This document shows, one piece after another, positions 1-10,872 of a stretch of 64,000 bases of DNA. The translations under genes and the position numbers were made by a program. The notes beneath the pieces are model-generated. The model made no database searches. It had not been told where the DNA came from and saw nothing but the letters and a program-made list of their open reading frames with translations. The stretch is from Streptomyces sp. NBC_01244. Its GTDB lineage: Bacteria; Actinomycetota; Actinomycetes; Streptomycetales; Streptomycetaceae. The stretch is taken from positions 3,348,001 to 3,412,000 of the forward strand of contig NZ_CP108488.1 of NCBI RefSeq assembly GCF_035987325.1. The letters run 5' to 3'. Each line of letters begins with the position of its first letter. Position 1 is the first letter of the stretch.

Positions 1-265
1 CCTTGACCGTGTCGGCCGAGAGGTCCTGCGCATTGCGCACGACGAGCACCTTGCGCTCCGAGAAGAGCGAGGGGCTGGTCAACTCGGCCAACGTGCCCGG
101 CTGGAGCTGCTCGGAGGCGAGGTCACGCACGTCCGTGTCGGCATCGGCGGCTCGCGCCGCCGTCACGACCTCCCGCACGGCGCGGTCGAGCAGCAGGTCC
201 TCCTGCCCCACCGCGAGGGTGATCGGGGCGAGCGGATCGTCGGTGGAATTCTTCCTGGTGGCCAT
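1..265 (-). CDS. holA: DNA polymerase III delta subunit, N-terminal part
   Basis: The gene runs off the left edge of the window, so only about the first 88 residues are visible. The delta subunit opens the beta sliding clamp and, with the clamp loader, places it on primed DNA. The translation begins MATRKNSTDDPLAP, followed by a stretch on GQEDLLLDRAV, then LQPGTLAELTSPSLF and ERKVLVVRNAQDLS, which is the typical N-terminal nucleotide-binding-like domain of HolA. An in-frame ATG four codons upstream (ending at 277) is an alternative start. The ATG at 265 has GGAGG just 2 nt before it, closer than usual, so the start is not settled. The preceding comEC frame enters this gene in phase without a stop. 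Family identification is firm; the exact start is not. Confidence 0.85.
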   Translation of the reverse strand, partial: MATRKNSTDDPLAPITLAVGQEDLLLDRAVREVVTAARAADADTDVRDLASEQLQPGTLAELTSPSLFSERKVLVVRNAQDLSADTVK

Positions 266-339
266 CGCCTCCAGCATCCCACGCCGCACTGACAGACCCT
301 CGCGCCCCGGCCCCCTCCCCCGTGCCCGAGAATGGCCGG

Positions 340-582
340 GTGAACGTGCGACATGTACTGGTCCTGCCCGACCGCGACACCGCCGAGGAGGTGGCGCGGG
401 AGGTGGTCGACCGCTTCGGCCTCCCGGAGGAACCGCAGCTGGTCCGCGACGCCCTCGCCGGCGAGGACGACGCCGAGGACGCCCAGTGGCTGGTGGTCGT
501 CGAGGACCCGCGCGAACGGCTGGACGCCACCGCCCTGGACGAGCTCGCCGCCGAGTACGACGGCTGGCTCGAAGCCCCGTAG
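340..582 (+). CDS. Small RraB-like conserved protein
   Basis: This is an 80-residue acidic protein in the opposite direction to holA and convergent with the YceI gene, with 18 bp between the stops. It has a VRHVLVLPD strand, a central helix of acidic and hydrophobic residues, QWLVVVEDP, and a terminal AAEYDGWLE. The small size, alternating strands and the closing Y-D-G-W motif resemble RraB-type regulators of RNase E, but this is inference from pattern only. The start is uncertain: GTG at 340 is taken here, and GTG at 322 would add six residues (MPENGR). Neither has a clear ribosome-binding site. A full-length RNase E lies 33 kb away in the same window, so a link is possible but unproven. Confidence 0.6.
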   Translation: MNVRHVLVLPDRDTAEEVAREVVDRFGLPEEPQLVRDALAGEDDAEDAQWLVVVEDPRERLDATALDELAAEYDGWLEAP

Positions 583-600
583 CCACCGGACCCCACCCGG

Positions 601-1482
601 TCAGGCCTTGTGCACGACCTGCATGTCCAGGGTCACTTCCACGTTCGAACCGATCGCCGCGATCCCGTGCGCCAGCATCGACTGCCAGTTCAGCGTGAAG
701 TCCTCGCGGTTCAGTTCGGCGGTCGCCCTGCAGGCCGCCCTCGGCTCGCCCTCCAGGCCCGTACCCAGACCCAGGTAGTCGGTGCCCAGGGTGACGGACC
801 GGCTGACCCCGTGGAGGGTGAGAGCGCCCGCCACGGACCAGCGGCTGCCGCTGCGGTGGATGAACCGCTCGCTGTAGAACTCCACCGTGGGGTGGCGGGC
901 CGCGTCCAGGAAGTCCGCGGAGCGCAGGTGGTCGTCCCGCATCCGCAGCCCGGTGTCGATGCTCGCCGCGTCGATGATCACGTGCATGGAGGAGTCCTCC
1001 ATGCGCTCGGCTATCCGCACCGCGCCGGCGAAGGTGTTGAACCGGCCGTTGATCCGGGCGAAGCCGATGTGACGGGCCGAGAACCCGATCGACGAATGCC
1101 CCGGATCGAGCTCCCAGTGGCCCGGCTGCGGCAGCAGCGGCGGATCCACCGAGTCCAGGACGATCTCCCCGGTGCCCGGCTGCGCCGGGTCCCCCACCAG
1201 CGTCGCCCCGTGGAAGGGCGCGTAGCCCTCGGCCGTGACGGCCAGCCGGTACTCGCCTGCCGGCACCGCCGCCGTGAACCCGCCGTACGGGTCGGTCTCC
1301 CCGCTGACGATCCGTCGGCCTATCGGGTCGGTCACCTCGAACTTGGCCTGCCGGACGGGCTGGTGGACCGTGTCGAGGACCCGGCAGCTGAGCAGCCGCG
1401 CGGTATGAGGAAGCGTCAGTGTCGCGGATGTCTGGGGACTGGCGCTTCCCGCCGTCTCCATCCCCCGTCTGCGACTGAACAT
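601..1482 (-). CDS. YceI-family protein with N-terminal carboxypeptidase-regulatory-like domain
   Basis: The product is 293 residues. The first part (about 25-115) contains RVLDTVHQPV, ETDPYGGFTAAVPAGEYRL and VTAEGYAPF, the signature of a small Ig-like carboxypeptidase-regulatory/SdrD-type beta domain. The rest (about 120-292) is a YceI lipocalin-like barrel: WELDPGHSSIGFSARH, INGRFNTFAG, TGLRMRDDHLRSADFLD, HPTVEFYS, LTLHGVSRSVTL. YceI proteins bind isoprenoid-type lipids in a barrel. No signal peptide is visible, so a cytoplasmic or membrane-face location is inferred. The ATG at 1482 is preceded by GGGGGTG about 8 nt upstream. The fusion order is common in actinomycetes. The comEC frame overlaps this gene in a different phase. 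Confidence 0.88.
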   Translation of the reverse strand: MFSRRRGMETAGSASPQTSATLTLPHTARLLSCRVLDTVHQPVRQAKFEVTDPIGRRIVSGETDPYGGFTAAVPAGEYRLAVTAEGYAPFHGATLVGDPAQPGTGEIVLDSVDPPLLPQPGHWELDPGHSSIGFSARHIGFARINGRFNTFAGAVRIAERMEDSSMHVIIDAASIDTGLRMRDDHLRSADFLDAARHPTVEFYSERFIHRSGSRWSVAGALTLHGVSRSVTLGTDYLGLGTGLEGEPRAACRATAELNREDFTLNWQSMLAHGIAAIGSNVEVTLDMQVVHKA

Positions 1483-1571
1483 GGTTTATGCACCCCCGTG
1501 CTGTGTGGGCTTGCACCGCTCTGGCGAAAACGCATTCGATCATGCTGTCGGGTTGTGGGCAAACGGAGCGG

Positions 1572-4129
1572 TCACTCCTGGTATGCCCGTGCGGCGCCCG
1601 TCGCCGGACGGCCGGGAAGGCCCGCAGCCGCGGGCCGCTGCCGGTGACGGCGACCGAACCGTCCTCGTCCGTGCGCAGCACGGCCGCGCCCGACTCCCGC
1701 AGCCGGGCGAGCGTACCCGCCGCGGGGTGCCCGTACCTGTTCCCGGCGCCCACCGGGACGATCGCGAGCCGCGGCCGGATCCGCTCGTACAGCCCGGGAT
1801 CCTGATGGGCGCTGCCGTGGTGCGCGACCTTGAGCACATCGACCGGCCCCAGTTCCGGATGGTTCCTCAACAAGGCCTGCTGGGAGCCCGGTTCGAGGTC
1901 ACCCAGGAGGAGCAGGGTCAGGCCCGCGCCGCGCACCAGCAGGGCCACGCTCGCGTCGTTGGGACCCTCGGGGGGAACACCCTCGGTCGGCGGCCACAGC
2001 ACCTGCCACTCCAGCTGCCCGGCCCGCCGCCGCTCCCCCTCCACGGCGCGGACGAGGGGAACCCCGGCGGCGGCCGCCATCCGCCGTACGAACGCGGCCT
2101 GCCCGGGCGGCTCTTCCAGTCCGGTGACTTGCACCACACCCACCGAGCGGCCCTTGAGCACCCCGGCCAGCCCGCCCACGTGGTCGGCGTGAAAGTGCGT
2201 CAGCAGGACCATCGGCACCCGGGTCACGCCCAGCTCCCTCAGGCACACGTCCACCGGCCCGGGCTCGGGGCCCGCGTCCACCACCACGGCCGTACCCGGG
2301 CCCACGGCGAGTACGGCGGCGTCCCCCTGGCCGACCGCGCACTGGGTGTAGATCCAGTCGGGCGGCGGCCAGCCCTTGACCGTACGAGTGACCAGGGGCG
2401 GCCTCAGTACGGCGAGGAGCAGCACCACGGCCAGGGCGGGGGCGAGCCATCGCCCCCGGCCGAACCGCCTGCCGAGCAGCACCGCAGCCAAGGTGGCGGC
2501 GGCGAGCAGCAACCCTCCGCCCACCCCGCCGGGCCAGCCCAGCTCCGCCCCGGGCAGTCCTGCCCCGCCCCGGGCCACGGCGGCGATCCACCCGGCGGGC
2601 ACGCCCGCGCACCAGGCGAGCGCCTCGGCCACCGGCCGGCACACCGGGGCCGCCGCCAGCGCGGCGAACCCCAGGACGGTCGCGGGCCCCGCCGCCAGCT
2701 CGGCCAGCAGGTTGCAGGGCACCGCCACCAGGCTCACCCGGGCCGACAGCACCGCGACGACCGGCGCGCACACCGCCTGGGCCGCCGCCGCGGCCGCCAG
2801 TGCCTCGGCCGGGCGGGGCCGCATGCCGCGCCGCTGCAGGGCCTCGCTCCACCGGGGAGCCAGCGTCAGCAGGGCCCCGGTGGCCAGGACGGAGAGCAGG
2901 AAGCCGTAGCTCCGGGCCAGCCAGGGGTCGTACAGCACCAGCAGCAGGACGGCGGCGGCCAGCGCCGGGATCAGGGACCTGCGCCGCCCGGTGGCGATGG
3001 CCAGCAGGGTGACCGAGCCGCAGGCCGCCGCCCGCAGCACGCTGGGCTCCGGTCGGCACACCACCACGAAGGCCAGGGTCAGGGCCACCCCGCACAGGGC
3101 CGTCGCCCGCAGCGAGAGCCCCAGGCGCGGGGCGAGCCCGCCCCGCTCGGCCTGCTGCGCGCGGGCCGGGGCCCCGATGAGCAGGAAGAGCACCACGGTC
3201 AGGTTGGAGCCGGACACGGCCAGCAGGTGCAGAAGATCGGTGGCGCGGAACGCGTCGTGCAGATCGGGCTCCACCCGGGAGGTGTCCCCGACCACCAGTC
3301 CCGGCAGGAGAGCCCTGGCGTCCGGGGCCAGCCCGTCGGTGACCTCGCACAGCCCGGCCCGCAGCCGCCCGGCGATCCGCTGCACGGTGTCCGGCCCGCC
3401 GGTCACCCGTGGCGGGGCGTCCCCGGCCGGACGGAGCAGGGCGACGGCCCGCTCCCCCTCCCGCGCCGGGGCCAGCCGGGCCACCACCTCGATCCGTGTC
3501 GAGGGCTGCAACCGGGCCCACCCCGGATGCCCCGCCAGCACCCGTACCGGGGTCGACACCCGGGTCCGGGCACCGTCGGGCCCGGTCAGCCGGGTCACCA
3601 CGGCGTCGAGCACCACCACGGGCGGCCCGCTCCCGGTGCGGACCGTCCGCGGATCGGAGCCCACGGTGAGGTCCGCCAGCACCCGGGCATGGTCCAGGGC
3701 CAGCTCCGGGACCGGCCCGGCCCGCGCCTCGGCCCGCTGGAGACCCGCCACCCCGGCTCCGGCGGCCGCGCACAGCAGGACCGCCGCCACGGCCGTCCGG
3801 AACGGCACGGAGCGCCTCCGGCCCGCCAGCATCAGCAGCCCGGCCGCACCCACTCCCAGCCCCGCCGCGACGGCACTCCGGCCGACGGGCGCCCCGAGGC
3901 CCACGGCAGCAGCCCCCCACACAGCCAGAGCCAGCCCCACCAGCCGCAAATCCACCGGCCCCTGCTCCCGCCCGGCCGAGCCTTGCCCCGCCGTTTCCCG
4001 CTCGACCGCTTCCCGCCCGGCCGGACCCCGCACACGCGCACTCCACCCCGCCGGACCCCGCCCCGCCGGACCCCGCGCGCTCGGAACCCGCCCGGCCGGA
4101 CGCGGCCCCGCGCCGCCGGCCCGGCTCAC
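1572..4129 (-). CDS. comEC: ComEC/Rec2 family DNA-uptake channel, 3' end unresolved
   Basis: Integral membrane channel proposed to carry single-stranded DNA across the membrane. It starts at GTG 4129, overlapping the comEA stop (GTGA), which implies translational coupling. The frame gives a Pro/Arg/Gly-rich head, two or three membrane helices (GLALAVWGAAAVGLG, AAVLLCAAAGAGVAG), the competence domain with LLHLLAVSGSNLTVVLFLL and many hydrophobic segments, then a C-terminal metallo-beta-lactamase-like domain with VLLTHFHADHVGGL, ALLVRGAGLTLLLLGDLEPGS and LKVAHHGSAH. After LRTDEDGSVAVTGSGPRLR, the usual end of the family, the frame meets no stop codon. It stays open across yceI and enters holA in phase. 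A one-base shift would end it at the TGA at 1572-1574, which is the end given here. The body of the gene is certain; the terminus is a guess. Confidence 0.85.
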
Positions 4130-5154
4130 GGCCGCACCAGCTCACGCAGATCGGCGAATCGGCGCTCGCCGATCCCGTTGACCTGCCGGAGCTCCTCGAC
4201 TGAGCGGAAGCCCCCGCGCACCGTGCGGAAGTCCACGATGTGCTGCGCGAGGACCGGTCCGACTCCCGGCAGGCCGTCCAGTTGCTCGGCCGTGGCCGTG
4301 CCGAGGCTCAGCGGCCCGGAGGCGGGACCTCCCCGGCCCGTCGGCGGCGGCGGGGCCGGAGCGCCCACCAGGACCTGCTCGCCGTCCATCAGGACGCGGG
4401 CCCGGTTCAGCCCGGTGGTATCCGTCCCGGGCCGCACTCCCCCGGCGGCGGCCAAGGCATCCTCCACGCGCGAGCCGGGAGGCAGTTTGCGCACTCCCGG
4501 GTCACGGACCTTGCCGCTGACGTCCACCAGGATGGGACCGGCGCCGGGGCCCGCCCGGGCCGCGGTCGGGGCCGGCAGCGCTGCCGCCGCGGGCGCCGCC
4601 AGGGCGGGTGCGGTCACCGGCCGAGGCCGGGCCGCCCTGTACTGCTGTGCTGCGAACCCGACCGCGACGACCAGTACCACCGAGACGGCGGCCACCGTGC
4701 GCAGCTCGACCCCGCAGCGGGTTTGCAGCCACAGGGGCAGCCGCTCCCGCACCGCGAGCCACCGTAAAGCCCCGGCAGGCACCTCCCGGCCCTCGGGCGG
4801 AGCCGCCGCCGCGCCGCCCCGGGCGGGCGCCTCGACTCGAACCACCGGCCCTGGCCCGACCACCGGCCCTGGCCCGACCGGCGGCTCCGGCCGGCCCTCG
4901 GCCCCGGCCTCCGGCGCCACCCCGACGGAGCGGACATCCGGCGGCGCTGTCCCGGCCGGGGCGCCCTCCGGCGGCGGATCGCCCGGGGGGCGGCCCGCTC
5001 CGAGCAGGGCCTCGGCCCGGCGTCGCACCACCGCGGGATCGGGGCGGCCTGATCGCCGGCCGTGGCGATGCCGCAAGCGGCTGTCGGAGAGGCGGGGACG
5101 GCCGGGGCCACTGGTGGCGCCGGCGGGACCTGGGGTGCGCGTACGAAGAGTCAT
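4126..5154 (-). CDS. comEA: ComEA-like helix-hairpin-helix DNA-binding protein
   Basis: Membrane-anchored DNA receptor that hands DNA to ComEC. The 342 residues show a long cytoplasmic Pro/Arg/Gly-rich N-terminus (about 1-145), one membrane helix (AAVSVVLVVAVGFAA, about 150-170), a Pro/Ala linker, an SLBB domain (ILVDVSGKVRDPGVRKLPPG through VEDALAAAGGV, about 205-265) and tandem helix-hairpin-helix motifs at the end (TAEQLDGLPGVGPVLAQHIV, ELRQVNGIGERRFADLREL). It is longer than Bacillus ComEA because of the N-terminal extension. Upstream there is no ribosome-binding site, but TACCGT lies 6 nt before the ATG, suggesting a leaderless mRNA. It is the first gene of the comEA-comEC pair. Confidence 0.92.
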   Translation of the reverse strand: MTLRTRTPGPAGATSGPGRPRLSDSRLRHRHGRRSGRPDPAVVRRRAEALLGAGRPPGDPPPEGAPAGTAPPDVRSVGVAPEAGAEGRPEPPVGPGPVVGPGPVVRVEAPARGGAAAAPPEGREVPAGALRWLAVRERLPLWLQTRCGVELRTVAAVSVVLVVAVGFAAQQYRAARPRPVTAPALAAPAAAALPAPTAARAGPGAGPILVDVSGKVRDPGVRKLPPGSRVEDALAAAGGVRPGTDTTGLNRARVLMDGEQVLVGAPAPPPPTGRGGPASGPLSLGTATAEQLDGLPGVGPVLAQHIVDFRTVRGGFRSVEELRQVNGIGERRFADLRELVRP

Positions 5155-5160
5155 GGCACG

Positions 5161-5166
5161 ACGGTA
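5161..5166 (-). promoter_or_regulatory. Candidate -10 box of comEA (leaderless)
   Basis: TACCGT on the minus strand, 6 nt before the comEA ATG, with no purine-rich ribosome-binding site between. The spacing would place the transcript start on or next to the start codon. No convincing -35 hexamer is seen. Confidence 0.35.
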
Positions 5167-5252
5167 GGGCCGTGCCGCGGCACGCGTTCGGAAGCCTCAA
5201 TTCCGGTGGATGGCCGGACCGTTGTGGATATCTCCCTCACTCGGTCCGGTGA

Positions 5253-6098
5253 TCAGCGCGGGGAGACGACCGCCGCCAGCAACCCAGGTCCGGTGTGTGC
5301 GCCGATCACCGCGCCGACCTCGCTGACGTGCAGCTCGACCAGCCCGGGGATCCGCTCGCGAAGCCGCTGCGCCAGCTTCTCCGCGCGTTCCGGGGCCGCG
5401 AGGTGGTGCACTGCCACGTCGACGGGGCCGGATCCGGCGCGCTCGACGGCCAGCTCCTCCAGGCGGGCTATGGCCTTGGAGGCCGTACGCACCTTCTCCA
5501 GCATCTCGATCCGCCCGCCGTCCAGCGTCAGCAGCGGTTTCACCGCGAGCGCCGAACCGAGGAGGGCCTGCGCGGCCCCGATGCGGCCTCCGCGGCGGAG
5601 GTAGTCGAGGGTGTCGACGTAGAAGTACGCGGACATCCCGGCGGCCCGCTTCTCGGCCGCCGCGACGACTTCGTCGAGGGACCCGCCGGCCTCGGACACC
5701 TCCGCCGCGGCCAGGGCGCAGAAGCCCAGGGCCATGGCGACCATGCCGGTGTCGACGACGCGGACGGGCACCGGGGCGGTCTTCGCGGCGAGGACGGCGG
5801 CGTCGTAGGTGCCGGAGAACTCCGCGGACAGGTGCAGGCTGACGATGCCGGTCGCACCGGCCTCCACGGCCGCCCGGTAGGCCCGGGCGAAGTCCTCGGG
5901 GCTGGGGCGGGACGTGGTGACCGAGCGGCGCTTCTGCAGGGCCAGGGCGAGGCTCCTGGCCGAGATCTCGGTGCCCTCTTCCAGGGCTTCGTCGCCGAGG
6001 ACCACGGTCAGCGGGACGGAGGTGATTCCGTGCCGCGCCATGGCCGGTTGGGGCAGGTAGGCCGTGGAATCCGTGACGATCGCGACATGGCGGGACAT
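5253..6098 (-). CDS. DegV-family fatty-acid-binding protein
   Basis: 281-residue cytosolic protein of the DegV/FakB type, which binds a fatty acid and can present it to a kinase for phosphorylation. Visible features are VTDSTAYLP at the N-terminus (the conserved start of the fold), a threonine/serine-rich patch TSRPSPEDFARAY, IVSLHLSAEFSGTYDAA (the SxxxSGTY lipid-carboxylate motif), VVDTGMVAMALGF, DTLDYLRRGGRIG and the C-terminal HHLAAPERAEKL and VIGAHTGPGLLAAV. The start at MSRHVAIVTDS is chosen because an upstream in-frame extension is low-complexity Gly/Arg and lies in repeat DNA. TAACCT sits 7 nt before this ATG, so the mRNA is probably leaderless. Confidence 0.92.
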   Translation of the reverse strand: MSRHVAIVTDSTAYLPQPAMARHGITSVPLTVVLGDEALEEGTEISARSLALALQKRRSVTTSRPSPEDFARAYRAAVEAGATGIVSLHLSAEFSGTYDAAVLAAKTAPVPVRVVDTGMVAMALGFCALAAAEVSEAGGSLDEVVAAAEKRAAGMSAYFYVDTLDYLRRGGRIGAAQALLGSALAVKPLLTLDGGRIEMLEKVRTASKAIARLEELAVERAGSGPVDVAVHHLAAPERAEKLAQRLRERIPGLVELHVSEVGAVIGAHTGPGLLAAVVSPR

Positions 6099-6105
6099 GA
6101 GGCGG

Positions 6106-6111
6106 AGGTTA
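6106..6111 (-). promoter_or_regulatory. Candidate -10 box of degV-like gene (leaderless)
   Basis: TAACCT on the minus strand, 7 nt before the ATG at 6098, with no ribosome-binding site. It also supports the short start over the upstream open frame. Confidence 0.35.
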
Positions 6112-6322
6112 CCGGCAGTGGGGGTGTTCCGGCAGCCCGGGTCTGCCGGTGCGCCTCGGGCCCGGCTCCGAGGGGGTTCCCGCCGGTCCCCATCCGGGCC
6201 GCCACCCGGTCCGGCCGCTCCGCCGCGTTCCCGCCAGGCCGCCGCCCCGCTCCCGCCGGACTGCGCGCAGTCCACGGACCTGCTGCCCCGGCCTCGGACG
6301 GACTCCGACAGCAGGTGGTCGG

Positions 6323-6382
6323 CCCTGCGGGGCTGGGTCCCCTACCCGCCCTTCCACCGTTCCCCGGGCTCCGCCCGGACCC
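6323..6382. repeat. 60-bp dispersed intergenic module, copy 1
   Basis: Matches 19912-19971 at 57 of 60 positions (counted by eye). It contains the core CCCTACCCGCCCTTCCACCG and ends in a short GGGCT-CGCCCGG hairpin. Both copies are intergenic and both are followed by the unit CCTCAAACGCCGGCGAGGCT. Confidence 0.85.
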
Positions 6383-6385
6383 GCG

Positions 6386-6655
6386 CCTCAAACGCCGGCG
6401 AGGCTGGATGCGGGCTACGCCCGGATCCCGGTCCTCAAACGCCGGCGGGGCTGGAAGGGTAGCGGGCTGCGCGCGGACCCCGATCCTCAGACCCCGGACC
6501 GGCCGGCCGGAGGGCACGGGCTGCACCCCCGGGCCGGTCCTCACACTCCGAACCCGCCGGAGGGCACCGGGCTGCGCCCGGACCCAGCCCCTGGGGCTCC
6601 GCCCCAGATCCCGTACCTCAAGCGTCGGCGAGGCCCGACCTGGATGCGGCCCGGC
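6386..6655. repeat. Five degenerate tandem units, CCTCAAACGCCGG family
   Basis: Units begin with CCTCA at 6386, 6433, 6485, 6539 and 6616. The first two are nearly identical over CCTCAAACGCCGGCG(A/G)GGCTGGA and close with GGGCT(A/G)CGC(C/G)CGGA. The third to fifth are increasingly diverged. The spacing (47, 52, 54, 77) is irregular, which argues against CRISPR. The same unit occurs at 19998, paired there with its own inverted copy. Confidence 0.75.
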
Positions 6656-7348
6656 TCAGGTCGTCGCTTCCGGGCGGCGGGTCTTCTGCCAGGGGTACTG
6701 GGGGGGCGGGGTGGGTTCGGAGAGGGCCGCGGGCTCGGGGGTGTTCCACGTGGGAGTCGTGGGAGTCGTGGGAGTCGAGTGGGGGACGTCGTCGGCCGGT
6801 GCGCGGGACCAGTCCCGCAGCGCGCCCGACTCGACGTCGATCTGGGCCGACAGGTGCGACAGGTCGTCCTCCGCGAAGCGCAGGGCGCGGTCGCGCGCCG
6901 CCCAGCGCAGCGAGTCCGCCGCCTGAGTGATCTGCGCCGTGCGCTCCCGCAGGTCCGGCAGGACCGCCGCGATCCGCTGGCGGTCGGGCTCCGCCTCCAG
7001 GCGCTTCAGCTCGTCGTCGAGTTCGTGTCCGTGCACGCTCAACCGCTCGAACAGCCCGATCGACTCCTTCAGCGAGGCGTCCGTCTGGACCCCCTGGTAC
7101 AGCGCCCGCTGCGTCGCCCGCATCGAGTTCCGCAGGTCCAGCCGCAGCGTGGCCAGCGCGCCCGCGACACCGACCTGGCCGAAGCTGCGGGCCTTCAGGG
7201 TGGTGTCCTCCACGGTGCGGCGGGCCTGGGTGATGGTCCGGTCCACGCCGCGCGCGGCGGCCTTGACCACCTTCGTCGTCACGTAGGCACCGAGCCCCAG
7301 AAAGGCGAACAGCAGCACCAGGGCCACGATGATAAAAGCCGCCTCCAT
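6656..7348 (-). CDS. Membrane-anchored coiled protein, conserved hypothetical
   Basis: 230 residues with no recognised catalytic domain. One N-terminal membrane helix (FIIVALVLLFAFLGLGAYV, about 5-25) is followed by a long helical, charged region (about 28-185) that alternates Arg/Glu/Leu in coiled-coil style, including TQARRTVEDTTLKAR and FERLSVHGHELDDELKRLE. The C-terminus is a disordered Pro/Thr tail with three copies of TPT. The tail is encoded by a perfect GGGAGTCGT repeat near 6751-6775. No partner gene is adjacent in the same operon with an obvious function. It may be a cell-envelope or division-associated scaffold, but that is only a structural impression. Confidence 0.8.
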   Translation of the reverse strand: MEAAFIIVALVLLFAFLGLGAYVTTKVVKAAARGVDRTITQARRTVEDTTLKARSFGQVGVAGALATLRLDLRNSMRATQRALYQGVQTDASLKESIGLFERLSVHGHELDDELKRLEAEPDRQRIAAVLPDLRERTAQITQAADSLRWAARDRALRFAEDDLSHLSAQIDVESGALRDWSRAPADDVPHSTPTTPTTPTWNTPEPAALSEPTPPPQYPWQKTRRPEATT

Positions 7349-7491
7349 GAGGGTCCCTTCCCCAGCCGATTACGTCCCTTCCACCGTAAACGCCACGGGC
7401 AGGCCGCGGGTTCCAATCGAACCCCCAACCTGCCCGTACGGGAATACCCCTAGACGCGTCAGACAGCGACGTCAGACGGAGACGTCAGACG

Positions 7492-10365
<2,874 letters not shown>

Positions 10366-10420
10366 GATTCCTGAAGCTCCATCGATCGTCTCTGCCGTCT
10401 CTGCTGCCCAAACGAAAAAA

Positions 10421-10438
10421 CCCCTCGCACAGGAGGGG
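10421..10438 (-). terminator. Intrinsic terminator in the leuS leader (attenuator)
   Basis: Perfect 6-bp stem CCCCTC/GAGGGG with loop CTGTGC, followed on the minus strand by six T residues. It lies 56 nt before the leuS start codon, that is, upstream of the gene it would control, and 41 nt after the leader-peptide stop. This position is that of an attenuator rather than of a gene-end terminator. Confidence 0.75.
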
Positions 10439-10440
10439 GC

Positions 10441-10489
10441 GCCGCGCCGGGGCCGACCGCTTCGTGGGGTCGGAACTGTTCAGCGCGGC
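10441..10489 (-). promoter_or_regulatory. Candidate alternative RNA structure of the leuS leader
   Basis: GCCGCGC at 10489-10483 (the last codons of the leader peptide) can pair with GCGCGGC at 10447-10441, immediately before the terminator stem. An inner hairpin CCGACC/GGTCGG (10473-10453) fits inside. How ribosome stalling at the Leu codons would switch between this structure and the terminator is not clear from sequence alone. Confidence 0.4.
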
Positions 10490-10518
10490 TCGGTAAGCAG
10501 AAGGCGTACGGCACGCAT
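10480..10518 (-). CDS. leuS leader peptide, 12 residues with Leu-Leu-Leu
   Basis: ATG at 10518 opens a 13-codon ORF ending in TGA: MRAVRLLLTEPR. The three consecutive leucines are read by CTT, CTG and CTT. CTT is rare in high-G+C Streptomyces genes, as expected for a codon run that senses charged tRNA-Leu. The ORF ends 41 nt before an intrinsic terminator and lies 115 nt upstream of leuS. No strong ribosome-binding site is seen. The layout is that of ribosome-mediated attenuation; the function is inferred. Confidence 0.6.
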   Translation of the reverse strand: MRAVRLLLTEPR

Positions 10519-10584
10519 GGCGTCAGGGTACCGCAGCGGCCCCGAGGGGCGCTCTGCCCTTCCGGCCGGTGGACGCACAACGAG

Positions 10585-10616
10585 AAGCGGGCCACCGTTT
10601 CCGGTGGCCCGCTTCT
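10585..10616 (-). terminator. Terminator after the first tRNA-Ala gene
   Basis: Perfect 14-bp stem GAAGCGGGCCACCG/CGGTGGCCCGCTTC with a four-base loop, 7 nt downstream of the tRNA 3' end. It is symmetrical and could act on both strands, though no plus-strand gene precedes it. Confidence 0.75.
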
Positions 10617-10622
10617 TCACTG

Positions 10623-10695
10623 TGGAGCTATGGAGAATTGAACTCCAGACCTCCTGCATGCCATGCAGGCGCTCTACCAACTGAGCTATAGCCCC
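10623..10695 (-). tRNA. tRNA-Ala (anticodon GGC), copy 1
   Basis: 73-nt cloverleaf: acceptor GGGGCTA/TAGCTCC with discriminator A, D arm GCTC-GAGC, anticodon stem CCTGC/GCAGG with loop ATGGCAT (anticodon GGC), and T arm TGGAG-TTCAATT-CTCCA. CCA is not encoded (ACA follows). It is identical to the copy at 11243-11315. It decodes GCC (and GCU), the most used alanine codon in such genomes. Confidence 0.97.
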
Positions 10696-10872
10696 TTGTC
10701 TTGCCTGCCGCTTCGTGGCCCGTTTCCGGCCCCCTTGGCGACATCCCAAACATTACACGGTGATGGCCCTGGTCCAAAAATCGGTTTCCACGAGCCCCGG
10801 GCCATGTCCGTTTCCTGGCGATTCGTCACATGCCCCGGCTCGTTGCTGGTCACGCCGTCCCGCGTCCCCGCG

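Larger units (their letters stand above)
6099..6655. other. Repeat-rich intergenic region without a convincing gene
   Basis: The 557 bp between the degV-like gene and the next gene hold no ORF with acceptable codon use. The left 220 bp are Gly/Pro/Arg-type G+C-rich sequence. From about 6323 there is a 60-bp module also found at 19912-19971, followed by five degenerate tandem units described separately. No promoter was recognised other than the degV -10 box. Confidence 0.7.

Noticed and set aside
1899..4145. A 748-codon minus-strand frame beginning MSWCGREP
   Set aside because: It is a different phase of the same DNA as comEC and consists of Gly/Arg/Ala runs. The true comEC frame carries the HxHxDH motif and membrane helices.
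1481..5167. A 1228-codon open frame on the plus strand opposite comEC and comEA
   Set aside because: The residues are dominated by Pro, Gly, Arg and Gln with no family motif. It is the antisense shadow of genes with G/C-rich third positions.
6386..6655. Tandem repeats as a CRISPR array
   Set aside because: The repeat units are irregular in length and degenerate, the spacers are not distinct, and no cas genes are near.
10421..10438. The leuS leader hairpin as an ordinary gene-end terminator
   Set aside because: No gene on the minus strand ends just before it except the 12-codon leader peptide, and it lies upstream of leuS.
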